Source: Streptomyces pactum (GTDB lineage: Bacteria > Actinomycetota > Actinomycetes > Streptomycetales > Streptomycetaceae). From it: a stretch of DNA of 64,000 nucleotides. Below the pieces are notes generated by a model. It saw only the letters and a list, made by a program, of their open reading frames with translations, was not told the DNA's origin and did no database searches. Where the stretch lies: the NCBI RefSeq assembly GCF_002005225.1, contig NZ_CP019724.1, positions 8,226,001 through 8,290,000 of the forward strand, in the 5' to 3' direction. This document shows positions 25,775 through 34,125 of the stretch, piece after piece. A program made the position numbers and the translations under genes. The stretch's first letter is position 1, and every line of letters starts with the position of its first letter.

Positions 25775-27328
25775 GTGTTCTCATACGACGAGTTGACTTC
25801 ACCGGAACGTGAGCTGTGGGACGCGTTCCCCGAGGGACGCCACGTGGACCTGCGCACGGGTGTGCCCGAGGACGGCCGTGTCTCCGAGGGTGGGCAATGG
25901 GGCCCCGAGCGGACGGTCCGGGCCGCCGTGATCGTGGCTCTCCTCCAGGGCGCGAACACCGAGCAGCCGAGCGCCGTCGCGTGCCTGAGGCTCGCCGGGG
26001 CGCGGATATCCGGGCACCTCGACCTGGCCGGCGCACAGATCGCTCACGCCCTCTGGATCGAGGACTGCTGGTTCGAGGAGGGCGTGGACCTCTCCGGAGC
26101 ATCGACCCAGTCCATTGCGATCGTTGGCAGCCGAGTGCCGGGCGTGGAAGCCGGCTCGATCCGTATCGAGGGACGCCTCGACCTGCGGCACTCCCGCCTG
26201 GAAGCTAGCTCTGCCTCGTCTTTCCACCGCAGGATCACCGCCTTGTCGCTCATCAACGCCCACGTGAGCGGCGCCGTGAACCTCAACGGCGCCGAGATCA
26301 CCGCACCCGAGGAATGGGCGGTGTCCGCCGGCGGACTGGTAGCGGAGGGCGGCTTCTACTGCAAGGACGGATTCGTCGCGCACGGCGAAGTCCGTCTCAT
26401 GGGGGCACAGCTGCCAGGCGGATTGCACATGCGGGGCGCACTACTGGAACACCCCGGCCAGCGCGGGGTGGCGCTCGCCCTGGACAACGCCGTGGCCTCG
26501 ACGCTCGACTTCTCCGACGGGTTCACCGCTCACGGGACCGTACGGCTGCGGGGCGCCCGGATCTCGGACCTGACCTTTGAAGGAGCCGTCCTGAACGGGC
26601 CGCCCGACGGCTACGGTCCGTCAGTGGAAGCAGTATTGGTACAGGCCGTCGACTTCGACTTCAGGCTCGCCCGGCCACCGTCCGGCATCGTGGACCTGCG
26701 GGGCGCGCAGGTGTCCTACCTCCACGACAGCGACCACAGCTGGCCGGACGTGGTGGAGCTGGACGGCTTCGTCTACGGCTCCATCAAGTTGGACGAGGCA
26801 GGCGAGCGACGGGAGGCAGTGGGGCGGCGGGACTCCGTGGCCCGCCGCGTGGCATGGATACGACGCAGCCCGGGCTACAGCCCCCAGCCCTATGAGCAGT
26901 TGGCGAGCTGGTACCGGAAGGCCGGCCACGACGACGATGCCCGCCGCGTGCTCCTGGCCAAACAGCGCCATCGGCGTCGAACTCTGCCCCCGGCCGCGCG
27001 TGTGTGGGGGCACCTGCTCGATGCGACCGTCGGCTATGGCTACCGCCCCTGGCTGGCCGGCGTCTGGCTCCTCGTGCTGACCTCGCTGGGCACGCTGTCC
27101 TTCGGCACTCACTCCCCCAACCCGGTCAAACAAGGCGAAGGCGCCCCGTTCCAGCCCCTCGTCTACACCCTCGACCTTTTGATCCCCATCGGAGGTCTGG
27201 GTCAGCGCACGGCGTGGTACTGGGCGAACGACAGCCTCCAGTGGCTGGCCTACCTGCTGATCGCCTTCGGCTGGGTGCTGACAACCGCCGTCATCGCGGG
27301 TGTCACCCGCACCCTGCAGAAGAACTAA
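25775..27328 (+). CDS. Repeat-rich membrane-anchored protein (often annotated oxidoreductase), function unknown
   Basis: A 517-aa protein. About residues 60-330 consist of irregular beta-helix-like repeats of the type LRLAGARISGHLDLAGAQI and VRLRGARISDLTFEGAVL, related to pentapeptide repeats. A basic helical segment follows (about 345-415), then two C-terminal membrane helices (about 425-445 and 485-510). No oxidoreductase motif is visible despite the customary annotation of relatives. The GTG start has an AAGGAAG about 17 nt upstream, farther than usual. It ends 4 bp into an IS5 remnant. Confidence 0.75.
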   Translation: MFSYDELTSPERELWDAFPEGRHVDLRTGVPEDGRVSEGGQWGPERTVRAAVIVALLQGANTEQPSAVACLRLAGARISGHLDLAGAQIAHALWIEDCWFEEGVDLSGASTQSIAIVGSRVPGVEAGSIRIEGRLDLRHSRLEASSASSFHRRITALSLINAHVSGAVNLNGAEITAPEEWAVSAGGLVAEGGFYCKDGFVAHGEVRLMGAQLPGGLHMRGALLEHPGQRGVALALDNAVASTLDFSDGFTAHGTVRLRGARISDLTFEGAVLNGPPDGYGPSVEAVLVQAVDFDFRLARPPSGIVDLRGAQVSYLHDSDHSWPDVVELDGFVYGSIKLDEAGERREAVGRRDSVARRVAWIRRSPGYSPQPYEQLASWYRKAGHDDDARRVLLAKQRHRRRTLPPAARVWGHLLDATVGYGYRPWLAGVWLLVLTSLGTLSFGTHSPNPVKQGEGAPFQPLVYTLDLLIPIGGLGQRTAWYWANDSLQWLAYLLIAFGWVLTTAVIAGVTRTLQKN

Positions 27329-27822
27329 CGAGTGACATCTGAGTTCAGGCGTCGCCAGCAGACCAGTGCGCATCCGAGCGTGCGGAAGGCTTCGTGGACG
27401 TCGTCGCGGATTTCCCAGCGGATCCGCAGGCGGCGGAACCAGCGAAGGTGGGCGAACGCACGCTCCACGATCCAGCGTTGGGCGCCCAGGCCGGAGCCGT
27501 GCTCAGTGCCGCGAGGGGCGATCAGCGGCTTCACACCGAGAGCCCAGACCAGGCGGCGGTACTTGTCGTGGTCGTAGCCGCGGTCGCCCAGTACCAGTCC
27601 GGGCGGCGCCGGGGCCGACCGCGCTTGCCGCGCACGGGCGGCACAGCCTGGAGGAGTGGGATCAGATGGGTGACGTTGTCGCGGTTGCCGTCGGTCAGGG
27701 GGGCAGCGAGCGGGGTGCCGGGTTCGACGCTCAACCTTGGGCAGCAGCGGCTCGATCACCGCCCACAGCTCGTCGTCGGCCTCCCATGGCTTCGGCCGCG
27801 CCACTCCGCACCCCCAGATCAC
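27325..27822 (-). pseudogene. IS5-family transposase remnant with internal deletion
   Basis: The N-terminus (PWEADDELWAVIEPLLPKVE) and C-terminal DDE region (LVLGDRGYDHDKYRRLVWAL, then WIVERAFAHLRWFRRLRIRW) are readable in one frame. The middle is deleted; part of it (ALTDGNRDNVTHLIPLLQAV) is in a second frame. Not active. Confidence 0.85.
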
Positions 27823-28047
27823 CAGGTCCGGAGCAGTCCAACCACCTCGAAGATCATTTTGTTAGTAGTTCTTACAGGAAATGCCGAACTGAGACACCGG
27901 GGATGGGAGCGCCCCCCTGGCGCCCCGTCACCAGCCGGTAAGCAACTGCAGTGGCCGCCCCTCCCCGCACTTGTCTGGCCTTGGAACTGTGTGAGGAGGG
28001 TGGGGATCGAAGAGCAGCCCTTGATCGCCGGATTGTAGGTTTTGGCC

Positions 28048-28527
28048 ATGACTTTTGACTGGCGGATGGATCGGATCGGGACTGCGCTGAGGGGCGAGAA
28101 CCCGACCGTGCTGCGACGCCTGACGGCCGGGTTCGCGGTGATCGGGGATGTTCAGTTCCTGCCGGGCTACTCAGTTCTGCTCATCGACGAACCGGATGTG
28201 CAGCGGTTGTCGGATCTGTCGAGGCCGAAGCGGCTGTCGTTCCTGTCCGACATGGACCAGCTCGGTGAAGCGGTCGAGCGTGCCTGTCGGCGGCTGGATC
28301 CGGCTTTCCGACGGGTCAACCTGGAGATCTTGGGGAATACGGACCCGTTCTTGCACGCGCACGTCTGGCCGCGGTTCGACTGGGAGCCGGCCGATGTGGT
28401 GGGTGCTCCGGTGTGGCTCTACCCGCGTGAGCGGTGGAGTGACGAGCAGTCCAGGCTTGGTCCGCGGCATGACGTGCTGCGGGATGCGATCAGCAGCGAA
28501 CTGGACCGGCTGCGATCGGTGGCCTGA
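28048..28527 (+). CDS. HIT-like hydrolase
   Basis: A 159-aa protein with the histidine-triad-like motif HAHVWPRFDW (His-x-His-x-Trp), as in HIT family nucleotide hydrolases annotated as diadenosine tetraphosphate hydrolase. The ATG at 28048 is preferred over a TTG six bases earlier. It has no operon partner and is flanked by IS5 and SDR remnants, yet appears intact. Confidence 0.8.
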   Translation: MTFDWRMDRIGTALRGENPTVLRRLTAGFAVIGDVQFLPGYSVLLIDEPDVQRLSDLSRPKRLSFLSDMDQLGEAVERACRRLDPAFRRVNLEILGNTDPFLHAHVWPRFDWEPADVVGAPVWLYPRERWSDEQSRLGPRHDVLRDAISSELDRLRSVA

Positions 28528-28704
28528 CGTTTCGGGCCCCGCCCACCGACAGGTCGGCGGGCCCGGTCATCGGTGACGGTCAGCCGAAGCTCACTGGAGA
28601 CGTCTGAGTGGATCGATGGCGGTGACGCGGTTGCTGATCGCGGGGCGGGCGGCTTCCTGGGCGGCGAGCAGGTGGCGAAGGTCCTTCGTGAGGCGCTCGC
28701 CAGG

Positions 28705-29165
28705 TCGGCGCCTTCCCCAAGCGGGACACCGCAGCCGGCGGGCGTACCGCGTACTCGACGAGCAAGCTGGCCGTGATCTACCTGGTTCACGAGTACCGCC
28801 GGCTGCCGGCCGGGATAGACGCCGTCGCCTACAACCCGGGGTTCGTCCCCGGCACCGGCCTCGCCCGCAACGCAGGACCCGTCTCCCGGTTCGCGATGCG
28901 CCGCATCATGCCGATGATGGCCCTCACCCCGTTCGCCACCAGCCGCGGTGCCGCGGGCCGCTACCTGGCCGATGTCGTCCTCGGCGCGATCCAGGCGCCG
29001 ACCGGCTCCTACGTCGACCGCGGCCGTGCGGATCGCTCGTCGCGGGAGTCCTACGACCCGCGGCGCGAAGGCGAGCTGTGGGAGGCCGCCGAGCGGTTCA
29101 CCGCAGCGTACGCAGCCAAGGCGGACACGTTCTCAGGCGACGTGACGAGCGATGCACCCCGGTAG
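28705..29165 (+). pseudogene. C-terminal remnant of an SDR oxidoreductase
   Basis: The frame enters at GAFPKRDTAAGGRTAYSTSK, carrying the SDR YxxxK catalytic pair, and runs through AVAYNPGFVPGTGLARNAG to a stop at 29165. The Rossmann N-terminus with the Gly-rich NAD(P) motif is missing, and no suitable start codon precedes the catalytic Tyr. Confidence 0.75.
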
Positions 29166-29302
29166 ATCGAGCAGCGACCGAAACCGAATGGGCCCGACTG
29201 GAAGCAGTGACACGCGACCTTTGATGATCAAGGTTGTCGAAGCCGTAGATCACGGGAAAAGCGTGGTCACAGGGACTCTCCTGCCCGTAGCCTGCACCCG
29301 TG

Positions 29303-29491
29303 ATGGAGGAAGACGAGTCCAAGCGGGGTGTCCGCGTCGGAGGCGACCGCTATCGAACGATCAGCCTGCGCTTCCACCAGATGACACGCTCCTTCCCACA
29401 AGAGCGTGATGACCTGATGCGCGACTTCCTCGTGACCGCTCAAGGTGAGAGCCGGCGTGGTGAGCGGAGACAGCTCGTCAGCCGTCGATGA
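29303..29491 (+). CDS. Short hypothetical ORF, probably truncated
   Basis: A 62-aa reading frame from an ATG at 29303 (DESKRGVRVGGDRYRTISLR). It resembles no family I recognise. Its 3' end runs into the IS5 remnant, so it may be the start of a gene cut by that insertion, or not a gene. Confidence 0.3.
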   Translation: MEEDESKRGVRVGGDRYRTISLRFHQMTRSFPQERDDLMRDFLVTAQGESRRGERRQLVSRR

Positions 29492-29790
29492 CCCGGCACA
29501 GCGCGCCATGTTGGCGATGTGCGATCAGGCAGCAGGCGGGTTTGCCGGGTATCACGTCGAGCGATCGCCGGCACGATGCCTCGATGGTGGACCCGGTCTC
29601 GGTGGATGTCGTGGTCGCAGCCGCGTACGGCGAACAACGCATCCGGTGCGCGGCCGGGACGGTCGGCCCGGCCGCGCACCGGCGGGATCGCGTCGAGCAA
29701 GGGCGGCACCTGAGTGACGTCGTTGCGGTTGCCGCCCGGCAGGGCCTCGCAGAAGGGGGCCGTGGACGTTGTAGGCCCGTCACGTGGTAG
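29470..29790 (-). pseudogene. Second IS5-family transposase remnant
   Basis: Degenerate DDE-region fragments on the minus strand: GGNRNDVTQVPPLLDAIPPV, then a decayed DRGYDHDKYRR-like stretch (VRGCDHDIHRDRVHHRGIVP). Several frameshifts are present. It is a different copy from the one at 27.3 kb. Confidence 0.65.
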
Positions 29791-29799
29791 GCATGGGCA

Positions 29800-30426
29800 A
29801 TGATCGGTCGCCTCCCGCTTGATGAGCAGCTTGCCGCCCTGAAGTCCGCGCTGGCTCGCAATGAGGTGCTGGTGGAGGTGCTGAACCGCACGGCGGGGCT
29901 GGGGCTGCCCAACTGGTACGTGACGGCGGGATGTCTGTTCCAGACCGTCTGGAACGTGGTCACGGACAGGCGTCCCACCAGCGGGATCAAAGACTATGAC
30001 GTCTTCTACTTCGACGACCGCGATCTGTCGTGGGAAGCGGAGGACGCGGTGATCAAGGCCGTCGGCGAAGCGTTCACAGGGCTTCCGGCAGAGGTCGAGG
30101 TCCGCAACGAGGCTCGCGTCCATCTCTGGTACGAGCAGAAGTTCGGCGTCGCGTGCGCTCCTCACGTCTCTACGGAGGCGGCCATCGACAGCTTCGCGTC
30201 GACCACCTGCTGCCTGGGCGTGCGCCTGGAGTGGGGCGGGCGGTGGCGTGTCTACGCGCCGCACGGGCTCTCCGACGTGTTCAACCTCGTCGTACGCCCC
30301 AACCCGGTGCTTGCTCCGCGCGAGGTGTACGAGGCCAAGACGGCCCGCTGGCAACAGCAGTGGCCCGAGCTCACAGTTCTCGGCTGGCCGTCGGAGTCTG
30401 CCGTCCAGGCACCTTCTCCATCCTGA
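29800..30426 (+). CDS. Nucleotidyltransferase-fold family protein (NTP_transf_6/DUF925)
   Basis: A 208-aa protein. The family motif GIKDYDVFYFDDRDLSWEAE carries the acidic pair expected to bind metal, and GLPNWYVTAGCLFQTVWN is the preceding glycine-containing helix. C-terminal PHGLSDVFNLVVRPNPV is also typical. Members are uncharacterised nucleotidyltransferase-like proteins. It lies intact between IS5 and IS110 remnants. Confidence 0.85.
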   Translation: MIGRLPLDEQLAALKSALARNEVLVEVLNRTAGLGLPNWYVTAGCLFQTVWNVVTDRRPTSGIKDYDVFYFDDRDLSWEAEDAVIKAVGEAFTGLPAEVEVRNEARVHLWYEQKFGVACAPHVSTEAAIDSFASTTCCLGVRLEWGGRWRVYAPHGLSDVFNLVVRPNPVLAPREVYEAKTARWQQQWPELTVLGWPSESAVQAPSPS

Positions 30427-30481
30427 GGTGCGGAGCCGACGCAGGCAGATGATGCTGCCCGGGGGGCCTCTATGTCCTTCG

Positions 30482-31686
30482 TCAAGCGAGTCGAGGGTTT
30501 CTCGGTTCGTAGAAGGTTCCGTCGCGGAGCATGGCGAAGAGGACGCTGATGCGGTGGCGGGCGAGGCGGAGGAGGGCTTGGGTGTGGGATTTGCCGCGGG
30601 CTCGGCAGCGGTCGTAGTAGGTCCGGGAGGCGGGATCGTGCAGGGCCGCGAACGCGGAGAGGAACATCGCCCCTTTTCAGTTGCCGGTTGCCGCCTCTGG
30701 GGGCGTGTTCGCCGTGGATCGAGGTTCCCGACTGGCGGGTCGCCGGGGCGAGGCCGGCGTAGGAGGCCAGGTGGTCTGCGCTCGGGAACGAACTGCCGCC
30801 GCCGACGGTGGTCAGGAGGACTGCGGCGGTCCTGACGCCGATGCCGGGCATCGAAGTCAGGACCTGGGAAAGAGGGTGGGCCTCCAGCAGGGTCTCGATC
30901 CGGGCCTGAAGGGCCGGCGTTGTTCATGGACGGCGGCCAGCGACTTCGCCAGCGAAGGGACGATCACGTCGAGGGTGCCGGTGCCCGGGTCGGTGACGGT
31001 CTGCTCGTCGAGCGCGGTGAAGATGTCGTCGACCAGCCGTTCGGCCATGCGCGGGGCTCTCGGGCGGACGACTTCGACCAGCCTGCGGCGGCCGGCCTTG
31101 CGCAGAGCGGCGGGGGATCCGTAACGCTCGAGAAGCCAGGTGACGGCCTGGTGGTCCAGGCGTGGGCCGAGGACGCGTTCCAGGCCGGGGGTGGAACTGG
31201 GTGAGCAGGCCGCGGATGCGGTTGGAGGTGCGGTTGGCCTCGCCGGCGAGGTCCTGGTCGAAGCCGACGAGCATGGTCAGCTCGGCGGTGACCTCGTCGG
31301 CGAGTTCGAGGGTGCGCAGGGTGTGGGGCATGGTGCGGGCGGCGTCCGCGATGACCGCGGCGTCCCTTCGCGTCGGTCTTGGCCTCGCCGGGGTAGAGGT
31401 CGGCGATCCGCCGCATCGCGAGTCCGGGCAGGCAGGCGACCTGGCAGCCGGCGTGGCGGGCGACGGTCAGCGGCAGGGCGCCGATGGAGGCGGGCTGGTC
31501 CACGACCAGCAGAACCGTGCCGAACTTGGCCTGGAGCTTGTCGAAGACGGCCCGCAGCTTCGGTTCGCTGTTGGGCAGCGGCTTGTCGAAGACCGTCTTC
31601 CCGGCCGGGGTCAGGCCGTGGCCGTGATGCGCGTGCTTGCCGACGTCCAGGCCCAGGAAGACGCCCACCCCGTCGATGCTGATCAC
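30482..31686 (-). pseudogene. IS110-family transposase with four frameshifts
   Basis: Nearly the whole protein can be read right to left: VFLGLDVGKHAHHGHGLTPA (first acidic residue), VLLVVDQPASIGALPL, LYPGEAKTDAK, then AELTMLVGFDQDLAGEANRT. The C-terminal Tnp_20 domain follows (SMPGIGVRTAAVLL, SADHLASYAGLAPATRQSG) and finally YYDRCRARGKSHTQALLRLA. Frames change near 31375, 31188, 30917 and 30675, in each case at a short G or C run. The GTG at 31686 would be the start. As written it is inactive. Confidence 0.85.
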
Positions 31687-31904
31687 CGTGCCCCCACCTG
31701 TGTCGATGCGTGCCGGCCTCGGCGGTTGGGGCCGTTCGCGCGCATCCACGTTATGCAGACCTGCCGCCCGCGAGCGGCCGGGCATTGCGCCCGGCCGGGC
31801 GGTGGTCGGACCTCTGATCAGCGTCTCCGACGGCACCCCTCGAGCCCGGTGACACCACCCCCAGGTCATCCGTTCGACAGGGAGCAACAGTCATGCCGGG
31901 CCCG
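31687..31904 (-). ncRNA. IS110 noncoding leader, candidate bridge-RNA region
   Basis: This is the noncoding stretch between the element's left boundary (near 31904) and its transposase start. The part 31763-31904 is repeated at 19671-19822. It holds a 9-bp hairpin (31775-31783/31789-31797) and a stem GTCGGA (31805-31810)/TCCGAC (31826-31831). IS110-group elements are known to encode their guide (bridge) RNA in this position. Transcription and the guide loops are inferred, not shown. Confidence 0.4.
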
Positions 31905-32420
31905 GAGGCCGGCGGCCCTCTTGCAGGACTGCGAAAAACATAACGGGGGCCAGTGGAAAGCTTCCCCTCCTGGTAGATCTCATCGCCGTGCCGCGTCCGC
32001 ATTCTCAGACCGCCCTTCAGGACGACGTTCCTCATGCGCGACTCCACGCCGCCGCCTTCGATGACGACTGGGGTCTCACCGCGCGTCACAGACACGGCAC
32101 CCCGATGGCCTCGCAGGCGTCCGCGCCGACCGGCAGCACCTGCGTGCCGGCCAGGGTCACGACAGACCAGCCAACGTGCGCGCCATTGCCTCGGTGATTG
32201 TTCCGCAGCTACGGCGGGAGGCGGTTGCGGCTCATGTGCGAAGCCGCGCGCCGCGCCTGGCGGCAGGAGCTGCAGTGGCATCACCGTCCTTGGCTGGTTT
32301 CGCCCGTTCACTCGTATCTGCCATGCCGGTAGCGTTATAACCCGTTAGGTGCACCTGCGGCCTGCTGAGTTGTCAACGGGATGCTCATGCACCGAGTGGT
32401 TCGGTGGCGGACCGTTATGC
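31905..32420. other. Region upstream of the RiPP locus, no intact gene
   Basis: No complete gene was recognised. The minus strand near 32100-32190 reads like the C-terminus of a protein (VGWSVVTLAGTQVLPVGADA up to a stop near 32093) but cannot be extended and may be a relic. The promoter for the peptide genes should lie in 32300-32440; no convincing -35/-10 pair was fixed. Confidence 0.4.
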
Positions 32421-32468
32421 CTCAACCCGGTCCGTACAGCGAAGAACCGATCAACAAGGAGGACCACG

Positions 32469-32561
32469 ATGTCGTGGATCACCAGCGGCCTTCGGATGCT
32501 CAGCGGTGAAATGCGTGCGCGCCGGCACGGGTACTTCGTCGGGTATGGGCAGCGGGACTGA
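32469..32561 (+). CDS. Candidate RiPP precursor peptide 1 (30 aa)
   Basis: A 30-codon ORF with AAGGAGG 6-7 nt before the ATG. The peptide opens MSWITSGLRMLSGEMRARR and ends with an 11-residue Tyr/Gly-rich segment, HGYFVGYGQRD. It shares 21 of 30 residues with the ORF at 32701: 16 of the first 19 but only 5 of the last 11. Conserved leader and variable core are the hallmark of ribosomal peptide precursors. Tyr22 and Tyr26 are kept in both, spaced Y-x-x-x-Y, with further aromatics His20 and Phe23. The P450 downstream is the likely maturase, joining aromatic side chains. Function inferred; not secreted by any recognisable signal peptide. Confidence 0.75.
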   Translation: MSWITSGLRMLSGEMRARRHGYFVGYGQRD

Positions 32562-32700
32562 CGCACTGGCGGTGACATGGGTCGCGTAGCGGGGATCTTC
32601 GCGTCCGACCCTTGCCCTCCAGCAATGACACCACCAGACCCTGTACCGGTCGGGGCCGGCTCCGGACAACTGATGGCACCGATCAACGAGGAGGGCCGCG

Positions 32701-32793
32701 ATGTCGTGGATAGCCAGCACTCTTCGAGTGCTCAGCGGTGAGATGCGTGCCCGTCGGTACGGGTACGGCGGCAAGTACGGACGGAGCGACTGA
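32701..32793 (+). CDS. Candidate RiPP precursor peptide 2 (30 aa)
   Basis: A second 30-codon ORF, with GAGGAGGG upstream of its ATG. It opens MSWIASTLRVLSGEMRARR and ends YGYGGKYGRSD. The duplicate extends into the ribosome-site region (ACCGATCAACRAGGAGG in both). Tyr20, Tyr22 and Tyr26 are candidate crosslinking residues; Phe23 of peptide 1 is Gly here, so the two products would differ. It ends 74 bp before the P450 start, with a hairpin between, and so likely shares a transcript with the P450. Confidence 0.75.
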   Translation: MSWIASTLRVLSGEMRARRYGYGGKYGRSD

Positions 32794-32861
32794 CACCCTC
32801 ACCTTCGGGAAGGGGTGCGCAGATGGATCGCCGCGTCTCATCCCCTGTCAGACGGGCATAA
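32794..32861 (+). promoter_or_regulatory. Hairpin and 12-codon leader ORF before the P450
   Basis: A hairpin (CACCC 32794-32798 with GGGTG 32813-32817; inner CCTT/AAGG stem) contains the GGAAGGGG ribosome site of an ATG at 32823. That ATG is in the P450 frame but meets TAA after 12 codons (32859-32861), 6 nt before the P450 GTG. It could be a leader peptide allowing reinitiation at the P450, or a nonsense change in its original start. Confidence 0.5.
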
Positions 32862-32867
32862 CACCTC

Positions 32868-34073
32868 GTGCTCTTGAATAGACGGAGTCTGTGGACCCAC
32901 CTGCGGCGGTGGGAACAACTGGCGGCGCACGCCGATGGTCCATTCAGGCTCCGCTTCGGGACCCTCTTCATCGCCGACGCAAACGCGGCCCGGGAGGTCC
33001 TGGTCGACTCGGCTGACAACTACCTGCCACAGTCCGGGTTCCTCCGGATCGGGCCGACGCCCCTCTCCCAGGCGCTTCGGACCGAAGCGTCACGCGAGCT
33101 GATCAAAGTCCTGGCCCGTTGCGATCTCGATGCGTCGTTCGACGTTGACGCCGCCGTCCGTGAGCTGAGTGACAGCCGCAGCCGTCTGCGGCATCAGCGG
33201 TGGGGAGTCGGACTGATCCGGCGGTACTTCGCCCCCGTCATAGCGGACCAGCACCATACCGAGATCAACATGCTTGTCGATGACTACGTGACATCGAGCG
33301 TGGTCGCGGACGACATCGTCGGTCACCTGGTGAGAAGACCACACCGTTCGGTACCCCTCATCCGGGCCGGGTTCGCGGAGCAGTTGAGACGCCTGCCGCA
33401 ACGCTCGGCCGACGCGGCGGACCTGGCCGACGCGGTGGACCTGGTCGATCTGGTGCTGGGTCTGCCGGGGGAACTGTCTTCGGCGGATCGCGCGCAACTG
33501 TTGCAGCGGCTCGTCCTTTCCACGGTCGGTTTCACCGGCGTAACCCTTGAATGGGTGGTGCTGCTCGGCATTCAGCACGGGTACAACCGCCCAACAGTAC
33601 GACCAGAGGAGGTCCGTTTCCTGGTCAGGGAGACGCTGCGCCTCTATCCAACCGCATGGCGCCTGGTCAGGGTGGCCGCCACCGCGCATGACATAGCCGG
33701 CGTCTCGGTGCACGAGGGTGAGCACGTTCTGATCGGCACGCACGCGATCCATCGGTCAGGGGCCGTATGGGACAAGCCATTCGAAGTGTGTCCCTCGCGC
33801 TGGGAGAAACCGACCGACGACCAGAGGCGGTCGTATCTCCCCTTCGGGAAAGGCGAGGGGATGTGCCCGGCGAACGGCTTCGCCGTCAAAGCTCTGGAGC
33901 ACCTTGGCTACCTCATCCTCCGAAACTACCGGGGGAGCGTGCGGTTCCGAAGACGCAAGCCACATGTCCGCACGCTCCTCGCACCGCCAGCAGGCTGGAC
34001 CCGCCTCACCAAGGACGGGGAGACCTCGTTCCCGCCCTCGAACGGCGTTACTGACTTCGGCTCGCCAGGGTGA
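32868..34073 (+). CDS. Cytochrome P450, candidate RiPP crosslinking enzyme
   Basis: A 401-aa P450. The haem loop YLPFGKGEGMCPANGFAV has axial Cys333, the K-helix ExxR is E255-T-L-R258, and the I-helix region is VGFTGVTLEW. It directly follows two tandem short-peptide genes, with no other tailoring enzyme, the minimal layout known for biarylitide-, cittilin- and atropopeptide-type P450 RiPPs. The GTG at 32868 lacks a clear ribosome site. The last seven residues (TDFGSPG) and the stop are encoded by the left end of an inserted IS630; excising it restores MKREAGP and a TAA at 35240-35242, the same length. The core enzyme is intact. Confidence 0.87.
   Translation: MLLNRRSLWTHLRRWEQLAAHADGPFRLRFGTLFIADANAAREVLVDSADNYLPQSGFLRIGPTPLSQALRTEASRELIKVLARCDLDASFDVDAAVRELSDSRSRLRHQRWGVGLIRRYFAPVIADQHHTEINMLVDDYVTSSVVADDIVGHLVRRPHRSVPLIRAGFAEQLRRLPQRSADAADLADAVDLVDLVLGLPGELSSADRAQLLQRLVLSTVGFTGVTLEWVVLLGIQHGYNRPTVRPEEVRFLVRETLRLYPTAWRLVRVAATAHDIAGVSVHEGEHVLIGTHAIHRSGAVWDKPFEVCPSRWEKPTDDQRRSYLPFGKGEGMCPANGFAVKALEHLGYLILRNYRGSVRFRRRKPHVRTLLAPPAGWTRLTKDGETSFPPSNGVTDFGSPG
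34051..34073. repeat. IS630 left inverted repeat
   Basis: It begins CTGACTTCGGCTCG and ends CAGGGTGA; its last three bases are the present stop codon of the P450. Confidence 0.93.
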
Positions 34074-34125
34074 ATCTTTGCGAAGTCCCTGATGGGTCTG
34101 GAGCGGTGGCTGTATTCCGTGGTGT

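Noticed and set aside
32469..32793. The two 30-codon ORFs as parts of a duplicated coding end or toxin-antitoxin remnant
   Set aside because: Each has its own ribosome site and stop, identical length, and conservation concentrated in the N-terminal half, which fits precursor peptides better.
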